Positions 7,539 to 14,231 of a stretch of 21,174 nt of DNA are shown piece after piece. The translations under genes and the position numbers were made by a program. The notes under the pieces are model-generated. The model saw nothing but the letters and a program-made list of their open reading frames with translations. It ran no database searches and had not been told where the DNA came from. Location: NCBI GenBank assembly GCA_039933775.1, contig JBDTNK010000036.1, positions 1 through 21,174 of the forward strand, written 5' to 3'. This DNA comes from JBDTNK01 sp039933775. Its GTDB lineage: Bacteria > Chloroflexota > Limnocylindria > QHBO01. Numbering within the stretch: the stretch's first letter is position 1; each line of letters starts with the position of its first letter.

Positions 7539-8150
7539 TCAGCCCTCGAGCGGCAGGCGCAGGATGAGCGCCAGTGACGGGCGCCCGGGGACCGGGAGCG
7601 GGTCGAGTGAGATGCGCAGCCAAGCCTCGCCCGCCTGGCCGGACCGATGCCGCGCGTCGAGCCGCCGCGCGGAGACGGCGTTGATGCCCATGCTCGCCAG
7701 CGCTTCCCCGACGAGCGTGCCGTCGCGCTCGTAGCCGCGTCCGACGATGACCCGATCGGCCTCGGTGACGAGCTGCTCCAGCGCCAGTCGACGAGCGCGG
7801 AAGGCGCGGCGCATCCACGAGCGTCCGTCGAGCCACAGCAGGTCGGCTGCCACGAATGCCGGGCGCCCGGGCAGCCCCTCCCCGGCGAGCCGCGCGCGAA
7901 GCAGCGATTGGTCGGGCCGCCCTGCGTCGTCGAGGACCAGGATCGTGCCGTCCAGCACGACGCCGTCGGCGAAGAGGCCCTCGCCGATCTCCGCCAGCTC
8001 CGGGAACGCGGCGGCGGCATCGCTCAGCTGCTCGACCTGCAGGCGCGAATGGCCGTTCTCGACGAAGGCCAGCGTCCGGGTGCCGGGCCACCACGGCTCA
8101 AAGAAGTACTCGGGATCGTCGAAGGCACCGGCCACGTCGGTCGGCTGCAT
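7539..8150 (-). CDS. Catalytically degenerate ATP-dependent DNA ligase-like (LigD ligase-domain-like) protein next to Ku
   Basis: The 203 residues follow the layout of the adenylation domain of LigD-type ATP-dependent ligases: AFDDPEYFFEPWWPGTRTL, SDAAAAFPEL, VVLDGTILVLDDAGRPD, FVAADLLWLDGRSW, FRARRLALEQLV, then AWLRISLD. Every nucleotidyl-transfer position I can place is changed. EP-K-W-D-G is EPWWPG (catalytic Lys at residue 20 is Trp; Asp at 22 is Pro). LDGE is LDGT (Thr69). EGxxxK is INAVSAR (156-162). WLKIK is WLRIS. There is no OB-fold domain. ATG 8150 is the first usable start, though the preceding in-frame bases also read like the ligase N-terminus (RIRPM). It lies 77 bp after the Ku stop on the same strand, suggesting a structural or DNA-end-binding partner for Ku. 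Fold call good, function inferred. Confidence 0.7.
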   Translation of the reverse strand: MQPTDVAGAFDDPEYFFEPWWPGTRTLAFVENGHSRLQVEQLSDAAAAFPELAEIGEGLFADGVVLDGTILVLDDAGRPDQSLLRARLAGEGLPGRPAFVAADLLWLDGRSWMRRAFRARRLALEQLVTEADRVIVGRGYERDGTLVGEALASMGINAVSARRLDARHRSGQAGEAWLRISLDPLPVPGRPSLALILRLPLEG

Positions 8151-8227
8151 CGGTCGGATCCGCGCCGGCAGGCCCGGCGGGCGCGCCCCGCCGATCGGGA
8201 GGTCGAGCTGGTGGTGCTCCGCCAGGA

Positions 8228-9076
8228 TCAGGCCGTCTTGCGGCGCCGGGCGGGCCGTTCGACCGGCTCAGCCTCCTGCTTTGCCGTGCTCCGCCGGCTG
8301 TCTCGCGCGGCCGCCACCGATGCCTCGAGCGCCGCCATCAGGTCGCCGATCTTCGTCGGCTCGGTGCGCTGCGCCGGCTCCGGCACCTCGCCCGCGACCT
8401 TGGCCTCGATCACCGCCATGAGCGCCTGTCGGTAGTCGTCGCGATATTCGTCGGCACTGAAATCGCCGGTCATGCTCGCCACGAGCTGCTCGGCCATCTT
8501 GCGCTCCGCCGGCTTGAAGTCCATCTCCGGCTCGGGCAGGTCGAGCTCCTCCGCGGAACGCACCTCATCGGGCCAGTGCAGCGTGGTGAGCAGCATCGTG
8601 CTGCTGTACGGGTTGAGCGCGGCGAGCTGCTCGCGATCCTTGAGCACGATCTTGCAGATGGCGGTCTTGCCGGCATCGGCCAGGACCGATTTGAGGAGGT
8701 AGAAGGCCTTGCGACCGACCGGCTCGGGCTCGAGGTAGTAGGCCTGCTTCACGAACTGCGTGCCCTGGTCCTCCCGAGAAGCGTTGATGAACATCTCGAT
8801 CTCGATGGCGCGCAGCGTCTTGAGCGGGATCGCGTCGATCTCCTCGTCGCCGACGACGACGTACTTGCCCTTGGCATACTCGTAGCCGCGCACCGTCTCG
8901 GAGCGCTGGATGATCTCGTCGTGGTACGGGCAGTACACCTTCATCTGGATCCGGTTCAGGCAGCTCGCGTGGAGCAGGTTGAACCCGATGCCGCCCGTCT
9001 CCGTGGCCAGGTAGAGCTTGACGGGGATGGTCACCAATCCGAACTGGATGGCGCCCCGCCACATCGAACGTGCCAT
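8228..9076 (-). CDS. ku: Non-homologous end-joining protein Ku
   Basis: This 282-residue homodimeric ring protein binds DNA double-strand ends and recruits a ligase. It begins MARSMWRGAIQFGLVTIPVK, the bacterial Ku N-terminus, followed by GFNLLHASCLNRIQMKVYCP, ETVRGYEYAKGKYVVV, EIDAIPLKTLRAIEIEMF, YYLEPEPVGRKAFYLL and ALNPYSSTMLLTTLHWPDEVR. All are core Ku segments. After residue 255 comes a tail rich in Arg/Lys with Glu and Pro (ending PVERPARRRKTA), like the DNA-binding C-terminal extensions of some bacterial Ku proteins. The ATG at 9076 is fixed by the conserved N-terminus although the frame stays open far upstream. It heads a two-gene unit with the degenerate ligase; no LigD polymerase or phosphoesterase domain is present in the window. 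Confidence 0.97.
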   Translation of the reverse strand: MARSMWRGAIQFGLVTIPVKLYLATETGGIGFNLLHASCLNRIQMKVYCPYHDEIIQRSETVRGYEYAKGKYVVVGDEEIDAIPLKTLRAIEIEMFINASREDQGTQFVKQAYYLEPEPVGRKAFYLLKSVLADAGKTAICKIVLKDREQLAALNPYSSTMLLTTLHWPDEVRSAEELDLPEPEMDFKPAERKMAEQLVASMTGDFSADEYRDDYRQALMAVIEAKVAGEVPEPAQRTEPTKIGDLMAALEASVAAARDSRRSTAKQEAEPVERPARRRKTA

Positions 9077-9262
9077 GTGCGCGCTTTCGTCCTCGTACGG
9101 TCGGAACGAGCGCGCCGTGCCCTGCGCTCCCGCTTCCGGGAGCGGAGCATACACCCCGCGTGCAAGGGGTCCGCCAGCGGCAGAAGGTACCGGTCCGGTC
9201 CTGCCATAACGGCACCATGCGCCCATTGTGGCGGGCACGCAGCCTGCGAAGATGAGCCGGTG

Positions 9263-9742
9263 ATGAACCAACAGACCGATGTCACCGGGCCCGCCGAGGG
9301 CAGTCCGCGCGCCTACATCCTCGAGGACGACGTGGCCATCGCCGCGCTCGAGGCTGACGTGCTGCGCGAGCTCGGCTTCAGCGTCATCACCTGCTCGCGC
9401 ATCGTGGAGCTCGGCGACCTGATGGAGCTCGCGCTCCCCCACCTCCTCGTCGTCGACGTCATGCTGCCCGATGGCGACGGCGGCGACATCACCTCGCTGC
9501 TGCGCGGCGCCTGGCCGGGCATCCCGGTCATCATCGTCAGCGCCGCCTCGCGTGAGCGGCTGGACGAGCTGCGCGACCTGGGGCCTGTCGTCAGCAAGCC
9601 ATTCGACGTCGACGAGTTCGCCGCCGCGGCGATGCGGGCCATCGATGCGCCGCGCTCGATCGACGGCGCGCGCGACACGGCGCCGGGCGGCGATCGTGGA
9701 GCCTCCGCGCGCCCCGTGGCCGAGCAGGTGCGCGCGGGGTGA
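9263..9742 (+). CDS. Stand-alone response regulator (receiver domain)
   Basis: This 159-residue CheY-like protein has a receiver domain at about 16-128. The acidic pocket is EDD (21-23), the phosphoacceptor Asp65 is in LLVVDVMLPDGDG, the switch Ser93 is in VIIVSAAS, and Lys112 is in VVSKPFD. After it come about 30 residues of low-complexity Ala/Arg/Asp sequence with no output domain, so it probably signals through protein contact. No histidine kinase lies in the window. ATG 9263 is taken as start; a GTG at 9260 would add one residue. The gene diverges from Ku (186 bp between starts) and converges on osmC with 2 bp between the stop codons. Confidence 0.9.
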   Translation: MNQQTDVTGPAEGSPRAYILEDDVAIAALEADVLRELGFSVITCSRIVELGDLMELALPHLLVVDVMLPDGDGGDITSLLRGAWPGIPVIIVSAASRERLDELRDLGPVVSKPFDVDEFAAAAMRAIDAPRSIDGARDTAPGGDRGASARPVAEQVRAG

Positions 9743-9744
9743 CC

Positions 9745-10230
9745 TCAGCCGGCGGGCGCCGCGCGCCCCGGCCCGGTGACCACCACCAGCTCGGCGCGTC
9801 GGGGCTGTCCCGTTTCGTCCAGCCGGTAGCGGTGCTCGATCTCGACGCTCGCCGAGAGCATCGCGTTGACCGGGCAGTAGCGCGTCGCCGACAGCTCGAT
9901 CGAGCGACGCAGCGCCTCCGCGCTGACCGCACCCTCGACGCGGTGCTCGACGACGATGCGCGTGTAGACGCGCGGATGCTCGGTGGCTCGCTCCCCGGTG
10001 AGATGCAGCGCGTAGCGTTCCGCGCGCTGCCGCTTCTTGCGCAGGATGCTGGCGACGTCCATCGAGGTGCACCCGGCCAGCGCGGCGAGGACCAGATCGA
10101 TCGGGTCGGCGGCGCTGCCATCGCCCTCGGGCGGCGGGCCGTCGACCGCGATCTCGTGGCCGTCCTGGGTCGTGATTGCCAATCGCATGCGCTGCGGATC
10201 GGTGAACGTGGCGTCGAGCATCTCCGTCAT
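9745..10230 (-). CDS. OsmC/Ohr-family peroxiredoxin-like protein
   Basis: This 161-residue cytosolic protein belongs to the family that reduces organic hydroperoxides through two cysteines. The first is Cys54 in LAALAGCTSMDVASIL, on the central helix. The second is Cys119 in SATRYCPVNAMLSASVEIEH. Spacing and context match OsmC-like (YhfA-type) proteins more than Ohr. The N-terminal strand region (MRLAITTQDGHEIAVDGP) and the DPIDLVLAALAGC segment also fit. The ATG at 10230 follows a reverse-strand TACGAT box by 6 nt. It is divergent from the NERD-like gene, with 35 bp between the two starts. Physiological substrate unknown. Confidence 0.92.
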   Translation of the reverse strand: MTEMLDATFTDPQRMRLAITTQDGHEIAVDGPPPEGDGSAADPIDLVLAALAGCTSMDVASILRKKRQRAERYALHLTGERATEHPRVYTRIVVEHRVEGAVSAEALRRSIELSATRYCPVNAMLSASVEIEHRYRLDETGQPRRAELVVVTGPGRAAPAG

Positions 10231-10236
10231 GTACCG

Positions 10237-10242
10237 ATCGTA
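10237..10242 (-). promoter_or_regulatory. Putative -10 box (TACGAT, reverse strand) for the OsmC gene
   Basis: TACGAT on the minus strand ends 6 nt before the ATG at 10230. There is no SD between. It lies in the 35-bp divergent spacer shared with the gene at 10266. Confidence 0.45.
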
Positions 10243-10265
10243 CCGCGAACGGCGCGGCTGGCCCG

Positions 10266-11039
10266 ATGCGCGTCGTCCGCGTAGCTCGTCCGGCCCGCGT
10301 CCCGGCGTGGCGCCGCAGCTGGGTCACCGCGGCCGCCTTCGGCGTCGTCGGCGTCGTGGCCGCTGCCATGGTGCTGCTCGCCCCCGCGGCGAGCGCGCGC
10401 AGCGGCAGCGGCCTGGGTCTCGTGGCGGCGGTCGCGGGGCTGGCGATCGGCATTGCCCTGGCACTGGCCTGGCGGGCCGTCGCGCGACGGATGCCGGATC
10501 GGGCCGACGACGACCTCGAGCGACTCCTCGGGCCGCTCTTCGATGATTCGTACGTGCTCATCGCCTCCCCGCGGCTCCCCGGACGCAGCGCCGACCTCGC
10601 CGCCCTGCTGGTCGGCCCGCCGGGCGTGCGCGCGCTGGTGGCGCGCGCCTGGGACGGCCACTACCGGGTGAGCGGCAAGCGCTGGGAGTACGACACCCAT
10701 TCCCGACGCGGGTGGATCGTGTGCCGCACCAATCCGACATGGGATGCAGCGTCAGCGCGCGAGGCGGTCGTGCGCTGGGCACGCGACGCGGGGCTCGAGG
10801 CCAACCTGCCCATCGAGGCGGCCGTCGCCTTCCCGCGGCGCGAGAGCCAGATCGTGCTGGAGGAGCCAACGGTCGAGGTCGTGACCCGTGACAACGCACC
10901 GTGGTGGGCGGCGCGCATCGCGCGAGCACAGCGCCTGGACGCCGCGCGGGTCGACCGCCTCGTCCGGGCGGTGGTGGCCGCGAGCGAGGCCGTCCCCGCG
11001 CCGGTACGATCCTCGAAGACGGCCGCCACGCGAGGCTAG
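10266..11039 (+). CDS. Membrane-anchored NERD-like domain protein
   Basis: This 257-residue protein has a short basic N-terminus and two hydrophobic helices (about 20-45 and 50-72), then a cytosolic domain. The segment DSYVLIASPRLPGRSADLAALLVGPPGVRALVARAWDGHYRV resembles the NERD (nuclease-related) domain pattern of a strand, an Asp in 'xxDhlvvGp.Gvfvie.K', and a Trp/Gly. The invariant Asp is present (about residue 116), but the usual Glu/Lys after the Gly-Val turn reads RALVAR, so catalysis is unlikely. A later segment (APWWAARIARAQRLDAARVDRLVRAV) fits the NERD C-terminal part. The family role is uncertain. The start is the ATG just downstream of the divergent OsmC promoter; no clear -10 of its own was seen. 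Confidence 0.5.
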   Translation: MRVVRVARPARVPAWRRSWVTAAAFGVVGVVAAAMVLLAPAASARSGSGLGLVAAVAGLAIGIALALAWRAVARRMPDRADDDLERLLGPLFDDSYVLIASPRLPGRSADLAALLVGPPGVRALVARAWDGHYRVSGKRWEYDTHSRRGWIVCRTNPTWDAASAREAVVRWARDAGLEANLPIEAAVAFPRRESQIVLEEPTVEVVTRDNAPWWAARIARAQRLDAARVDRLVRAVVAASEAVPAPVRSSKTAATRG

Positions 11040-11046
11040 CGGGCGC

Positions 11047-11652
11047 TCACTCCGCGCCGGGCTCGCCCTCGCCGGAGCGTCGGCGGAACCAGCTGCGCGC
11101 GGTCTCCTCGTCGAGCACGTCGGCCAGCAGCTGATCGGGTCGCTCGTCGTCCGCCACGAGCATCAGGTGCGCGAGCCGTCGCTGCACGGCCAGGGCGGCC
11201 ACCACGCGGTCCAATCCCTCGTGCACGCCGGAGGTGATCGCCACGTCGGTCATGGGCAGGAATCGATCGGTCACGTTGAGCAGTCCATCCAGCGGCCGGC
11301 TGCCGACCGAGACGTGCACGGCACCGGTGAGCCGAAAGGGTGGGATCGCCAGCTGTGCCTGCACGGCGCGCTTCGGGATGCGCATCTCGGGTCGCGCATT
11401 GGGGCGCGAGGCGCCGACGACCAGGAAGAGCAGCTCGTCGAGCGCCAGGAGCACCTGCGGAGCCGAAAGCGTCGCCACCGGCGCGGCGTACTCGCTGACC
11501 GTGGCCCGCTCGACGACCAGGTGCGATGCCGGCGCCAGGTTGACGATGTCGGCCACCCGCTCGAAGCGCGTCGCGATGCTGCCGCTAACCCGGTACGCGG
11601 CGGTGTAGCAGTCGACATCGACGTGCAGCGGCTCGAAGTCGCCGATGCTCAT
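11047..11652 (-). CDS. Conserved-looking protein of unknown function, coupled to a methyltransferase
   Basis: This is a 201-residue soluble protein with no signal peptide, no membrane segment and no cysteine cluster. I do not recognise the family. Visible parts are an N-terminal acidic/hydrophobic stretch (EPLHVDVDCYTAAYRVSG), a Leu/Val-rich middle (LLALDELLFLVVG, about residues 68-80), and a C-terminal acidic region ending in RRRSGEGEPGAE. The start is well supported: AAAGGAGG precedes ATG 11652, and the upstream in-frame Met codon lies inside the methyltransferase. The ATG overlaps the methyltransferase stop by 4 bp (ATGA, 11649-11652), so the two are translated together and may act on one substrate. 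Confidence 0.7.
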   Translation of the reverse strand: MSIGDFEPLHVDVDCYTAAYRVSGSIATRFERVADIVNLAPASHLVVERATVSEYAAPVATLSAPQVLLALDELLFLVVGASRPNARPEMRIPKRAVQAQLAIPPFRLTGAVHVSVGSRPLDGLLNVTDRFLPMTDVAITSGVHEGLDRVVAALAVQRRLAHLMLVADDERPDQLLADVLDEETARSWFRRRSGEGEPGAE

Positions 11653-12428
11653 CGGTCCTCCTTTCGGGCCTTCCAGACCTGCTCGGACGGCCAGTCGCGC
11701 GCCCATTCGTTCGTGACGAACTTGTAGCTCGTGGTCGCGTCGGCCGGCGGTCGCAGCTCAACCAGGTCGAGCACCTCGAGCCGGTTTGCGCGCAGGAGCC
11801 GTATCCATGCGCCGTAGCCCAGGTGGAACTCGACGCTGTCATCGCTCGGCCACTCGAAGCGATGCATCCCGAAGTATGGCCGCAGCAGCTCGCGGCCCGC
11901 CGGAACGTCGTCCTCGTCGGGCACCGTCAGCATCAGCATCGTGCCATTGCCCAGGAAGACGAGATCGCCGCCCGGCCGCAGCAGGCGCGACGCCTCGGGG
12001 ATCCAGCGGTAGGGATCGGCCCAGATCGCGGCGCCATACTCGCTGATCACCAGGTCGAAGCTGGCGTCGGGCAGCGGCACCGACTCCGCGTTGCCGTGGA
12101 TCAGCGGGAACTCGATGCCGTGCTCGCGCTGCAGGCGGCGCGCCGTCTCGAGCTGCCGCTCCGAGTTGTCGATCCCCACCGGGCGTGCGCCGCGTCGCGC
12201 CAGCCAGGCCGAGACGTAGCCGGTGCCGCAGCCGAGCTCGATCGTATCCTTGCCGTCGAGCTCGTCGGGCAGCAGGTGCAGCTCGGACTCGGGGATGCCC
12301 CAGATGCCCCAGCTCGGCTCGTTCGACGCCCAGCTGCGCTCCCCGTTGGCGACGTAGTCGTCGGCCCACGCATCCCACGCGGCCCGGTTGCGGGCAACGT
12401 GCTCGGGAAGCTGCTCGGTCTCGTTCAT
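11649..12428 (-). CDS. Class I SAM-dependent methyltransferase
   Basis: This 259-residue protein has the Rossmann-type methyltransferase fold (Methyltransf_11-like). Motif I is TIELGCGTGYVSAWLARRG (62-80), which binds S-adenosylmethionine. The acidic residue that binds the ribose is in PVGIDNSERQL. Motif II/III segments are HGNAESVPLPDASFDLVISEY and EASRLLRPGGDLVFLGNG. The N-terminal residues (ARNRAAWDAWADDYVANGERSW) form the usual substrate-side cap of small-molecule methyltransferases. The substrate cannot be inferred. It follows the ligase stop by 24 bp and has its own TACCAT box 9 nt before the ATG, so it may be transcribed separately from the ligase. It overlaps the next gene by 4 bp. 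Confidence 0.92.
   Translation of the reverse strand: MNETEQLPEHVARNRAAWDAWADDYVANGERSWASNEPSWGIWGIPESELHLLPDELDGKDTIELGCGTGYVSAWLARRGARPVGIDNSERQLETARRLQREHGIEFPLIHGNAESVPLPDASFDLVISEYGAAIWADPYRWIPEASRLLRPGGDLVFLGNGTMLMLTVPDEDDVPAGRELLRPYFGMHRFEWPSDDSVEFHLGYGAWIRLLRANRLEVLDLVELRPPADATTSYKFVTNEWARDWPSEQVWKARKEDR
11656..11663 (-). promoter_or_regulatory. Strong Shine-Dalgarno (AAAGGAGG) for the 201-aa gene
   Basis: On the minus strand AAAGGAGG precedes the ATG at 11652 by about 3-5 nt and lies within the end of the methyltransferase gene. It decides the start of the 201-residue protein. Confidence 0.65.
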
Positions 12429-12437
12429 GGAAGCGCG

Positions 12438-12443
12438 ATGGTA
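12438..12443 (-). promoter_or_regulatory. Putative -10 box (TACCAT, reverse strand) for the methyltransferase
   Basis: Minus-strand TACCAT ends 9 nt before ATG 12428, within the 24-bp gap after the ligase stop. It predicts a leaderless or near-leaderless transcript internal to the cluster. Confidence 0.45.
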
Positions 12444-12452
12444 CGCGGTCGG

Positions 12453-14186
12453 TCAGCTCCGCGGGGGCTCGACCTCGCCCGTGGCCGCGATCCGCTCCGT
12501 CTCTCCGCCGGCGCCGGTGGCGAGCAGGATGCGCCCGCTGGCCTGTGCCTCGAACAGCTGCTCGACGTTCGCCAGCGTGTCGGTCTCGGCCGCCGACTTG
12601 TCGTCGCGCAGCCGCACGATCCGCGGGAAGCGCATCGCGAAGCCGCTCTTGTGGCGTGTCGAGCGCATGATCCGGTCGAACGCGATCTCGACCACGACCT
12701 CGGGCACCACGGTCCGGTAGCGACCGAGATCGCGCAGCGTGATCGCGGTGAAGTGCTCGGTCATCGTCGCGATCTCGGCATCGGTCAGTCCGGTGTAGGC
12801 CTTGCCGATCGTGAGCAGCGGTGCCTCGGGGTCGTCGGTGGCGCGGACGGCGAAGGTGTAGTCGCTCAGCACGCCGCGGCGCTTGCCGTGGCCCCATTCG
12901 ACCCCGACCACGACGCAGTCGAGCGTCGCCAGCGCCTTCTTCAGCTTCATCCAGCCCAGCCCGCGCCGCCCCGGTTGATAGACCGATGCCGGATCCTTGA
13001 CCATCAGCCCCTCGTTGTGGCGCTCGCGCGCGTCGTCGAAGGCACGCTCCACCTCGGAGACCGATGTCGCCGTCGCGAGGTAGCTGGTCAGCATCCGCTC
13101 GCCCGTGCGTGCCGGCAGGTCGAGCGCGTCAAGCGCCGCACGTCGCTCGCGCAGCGGCACCTCGAGCAGGTCGCGCCCGTCGAGGTGCAGAACGTCGAAG
13201 GCGACGAGCACGACAGGCACCTCGGCGATGAGCTCGGCGCTCGGATTCACGCGCCCGAGTCGGGTCTGGAGGCTCGCGAAGTCCAACACCGATCCCTCCC
13301 GCCACGGAACCAGCTCCCCGTCGATGACGGCCCTGATTCCCAGGCCGCTCACGGCGGCGATCACCTCGGGGAATGCGGCGCTGACATCGTTGAGGTCGCG
13401 GCTGAAGAGGCGCGGCGCTCCGTCTCCGGCGCCCAGGTGCAGCTGCGCGCGGATGCCGTCGTACTTGTCCTCGATCCACGCCTCGTCGCCCACGCGGCGC
13501 ATGACCTCCCCGGCGTCGGCCAGCGGCGAGGCGAGCATGAAGCGGATCGGGCGGCCCAGGTGCAGGCGCGCCGTGTCGAGCTCGTGGGCGCGCGCCAGCT
13601 CCGCGGCCTCGCCGATCTCGCCGGTCAGCATGTGTGCTCGCCGAACGGCGTCCAGCTCCACGCCGAACGCGGCGGCGATCCCCTCCTCGAGCAGCCCTTC
13701 GCGCAGCCCGATGCGCGGCTCGCGCGCCACGATTCGCGCGATGAAGCGCGCCTCCTCGGGCGTCGCGCGTTCGTAGAGCGTCGCGAAGAGCGCCGTTCGC
13801 TCGTCGCTGCCGGCGGCCGCGGCAATCGCGCTGAACGTCTCGCCCACGTCGCTCACGCTGAGCGGCTTCCCGCGCCGCTCGCGCGCGACGAGGAGCTCGG
13901 CCGCCACGTCGCCGCCATCGCTGTGGCGCAGGTACGCGGCGTTCATTGCCGCCCCGTCGACACCCGCTGCGGCGGTGAGCGCCGCTGCCTGCTGGACCCA
14001 GCCCAGCCCCAGCCGATCCCCGATCCCCGCCAGCGGCCGGCCGGCGAACCACGTCGCCGCCAGGCGCAGCTCATCGGGCTCCAGCTCGCGCAGGTAGGCG
14101 GCCAGCCGGTCGCGCTTGGCGAGCTTCGAGCGGGTCGCGCCGATCGCATCGGCCGCGGCGGCGAAGTCGGCGAAGGGAGCGCTCAT
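12453..14186 (-). CDS. lig: ATP-dependent DNA ligase (LigB/DNA ligase I type)
   Basis: This 577-residue enzyme seals DNA nicks using ATP. The N-terminal DNA-binding domain (about 1-205) includes the typical LYERATPEEARFIARIVAREPRIGLREG helices. The adenylation domain has the catalytic motif EDKYDGIRAQ (Lys241), VIDGELVPW, LVAFDVLHLDGRDLL, EGLMVKDPASVYQPGRRG and WMKLKKA. A C-terminal OB-fold domain follows (LDCVVVGVEWGHGKRRGVLSDY, VVEIAFDRIMRS, LRFPRIVRLRDDK-like MRFPRIVRLRDDK). All nucleotidyl-transfer motifs are intact, unlike the ligase-like protein beside Ku. Length fits archaeal/bacterial ligase I forms. ATG 14186 is chosen because TACACT lies 7 nt upstream; an ATG at 14210 would add 8 residues and read through that box. 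Confidence 0.95.
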   Translation of the reverse strand: MSAPFADFAAAADAIGATRSKLAKRDRLAAYLRELEPDELRLAATWFAGRPLAGIGDRLGLGWVQQAAALTAAAGVDGAAMNAAYLRHSDGGDVAAELLVARERRGKPLSVSDVGETFSAIAAAAGSDERTALFATLYERATPEEARFIARIVAREPRIGLREGLLEEGIAAAFGVELDAVRRAHMLTGEIGEAAELARAHELDTARLHLGRPIRFMLASPLADAGEVMRRVGDEAWIEDKYDGIRAQLHLGAGDGAPRLFSRDLNDVSAAFPEVIAAVSGLGIRAVIDGELVPWREGSVLDFASLQTRLGRVNPSAELIAEVPVVLVAFDVLHLDGRDLLEVPLRERRAALDALDLPARTGERMLTSYLATATSVSEVERAFDDARERHNEGLMVKDPASVYQPGRRGLGWMKLKKALATLDCVVVGVEWGHGKRRGVLSDYTFAVRATDDPEAPLLTIGKAYTGLTDAEIATMTEHFTAITLRDLGRYRTVVPEVVVEIAFDRIMRSTRHKSGFAMRFPRIVRLRDDKSAAETDTLANVEQLFEAQASGRILLATGAGGETERIAATGEVEPPRS

Positions 14187-14193
14187 CGTCGGC

Positions 14194-14203
14194 AGTGTAG
14201 GCT
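14194..14203. promoter_or_regulatory. Overlapping divergent -10 boxes between ligase and cyclase genes
   Basis: The minus strand reads TACACT (14199-14194), 7 nt before the ligase ATG at 14186. The plus strand reads TAGGCT (14198-14203), 28 nt before the cyclase ATG at 14232. The two boxes share the TA step at 14198-14199, so RNA polymerase could open DNA for only one direction at a time. Confidence 0.4.
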
Positions 14204-14219
14204 CGGCCATCTGCACAAT

Positions 14220-14224
14220 GGAGG
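14220..14224 (+). promoter_or_regulatory. Shine-Dalgarno GGAGG for the cyclase-family gene
   Basis: GGAGG lies 7 nt before ATG 14232. It fits the roughly 20-nt leader predicted from the TAGGCT box at 14198-14203. Confidence 0.65.
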
Positions 14225-14231
14225 TTCCGAC

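Noticed and set aside
4828..8094. Minus-strand open frame of 1088 codons opposite the CYTH and O-antigen-ligase-like genes
   Set aside because: It is the antisense shadow of GC-rich genes. It has Arg/His/Gly-rich, repeat-poor composition with no domain, and overlaps well-supported genes on both strands.
9077..10561. Upstream in-frame extension of Ku to 777 codons
   Set aside because: The Ku N-terminus (MARSMWRGAIQFGLV) is at 9076. The extension is antisense to the response regulator and in another frame of osmC.
11823..14231. Long plus-strand open frame running into the cyclase gene
   Set aside because: It is antisense to the methyltransferase and ligase genes. The cyclase signature and SD place the true start at 14232.
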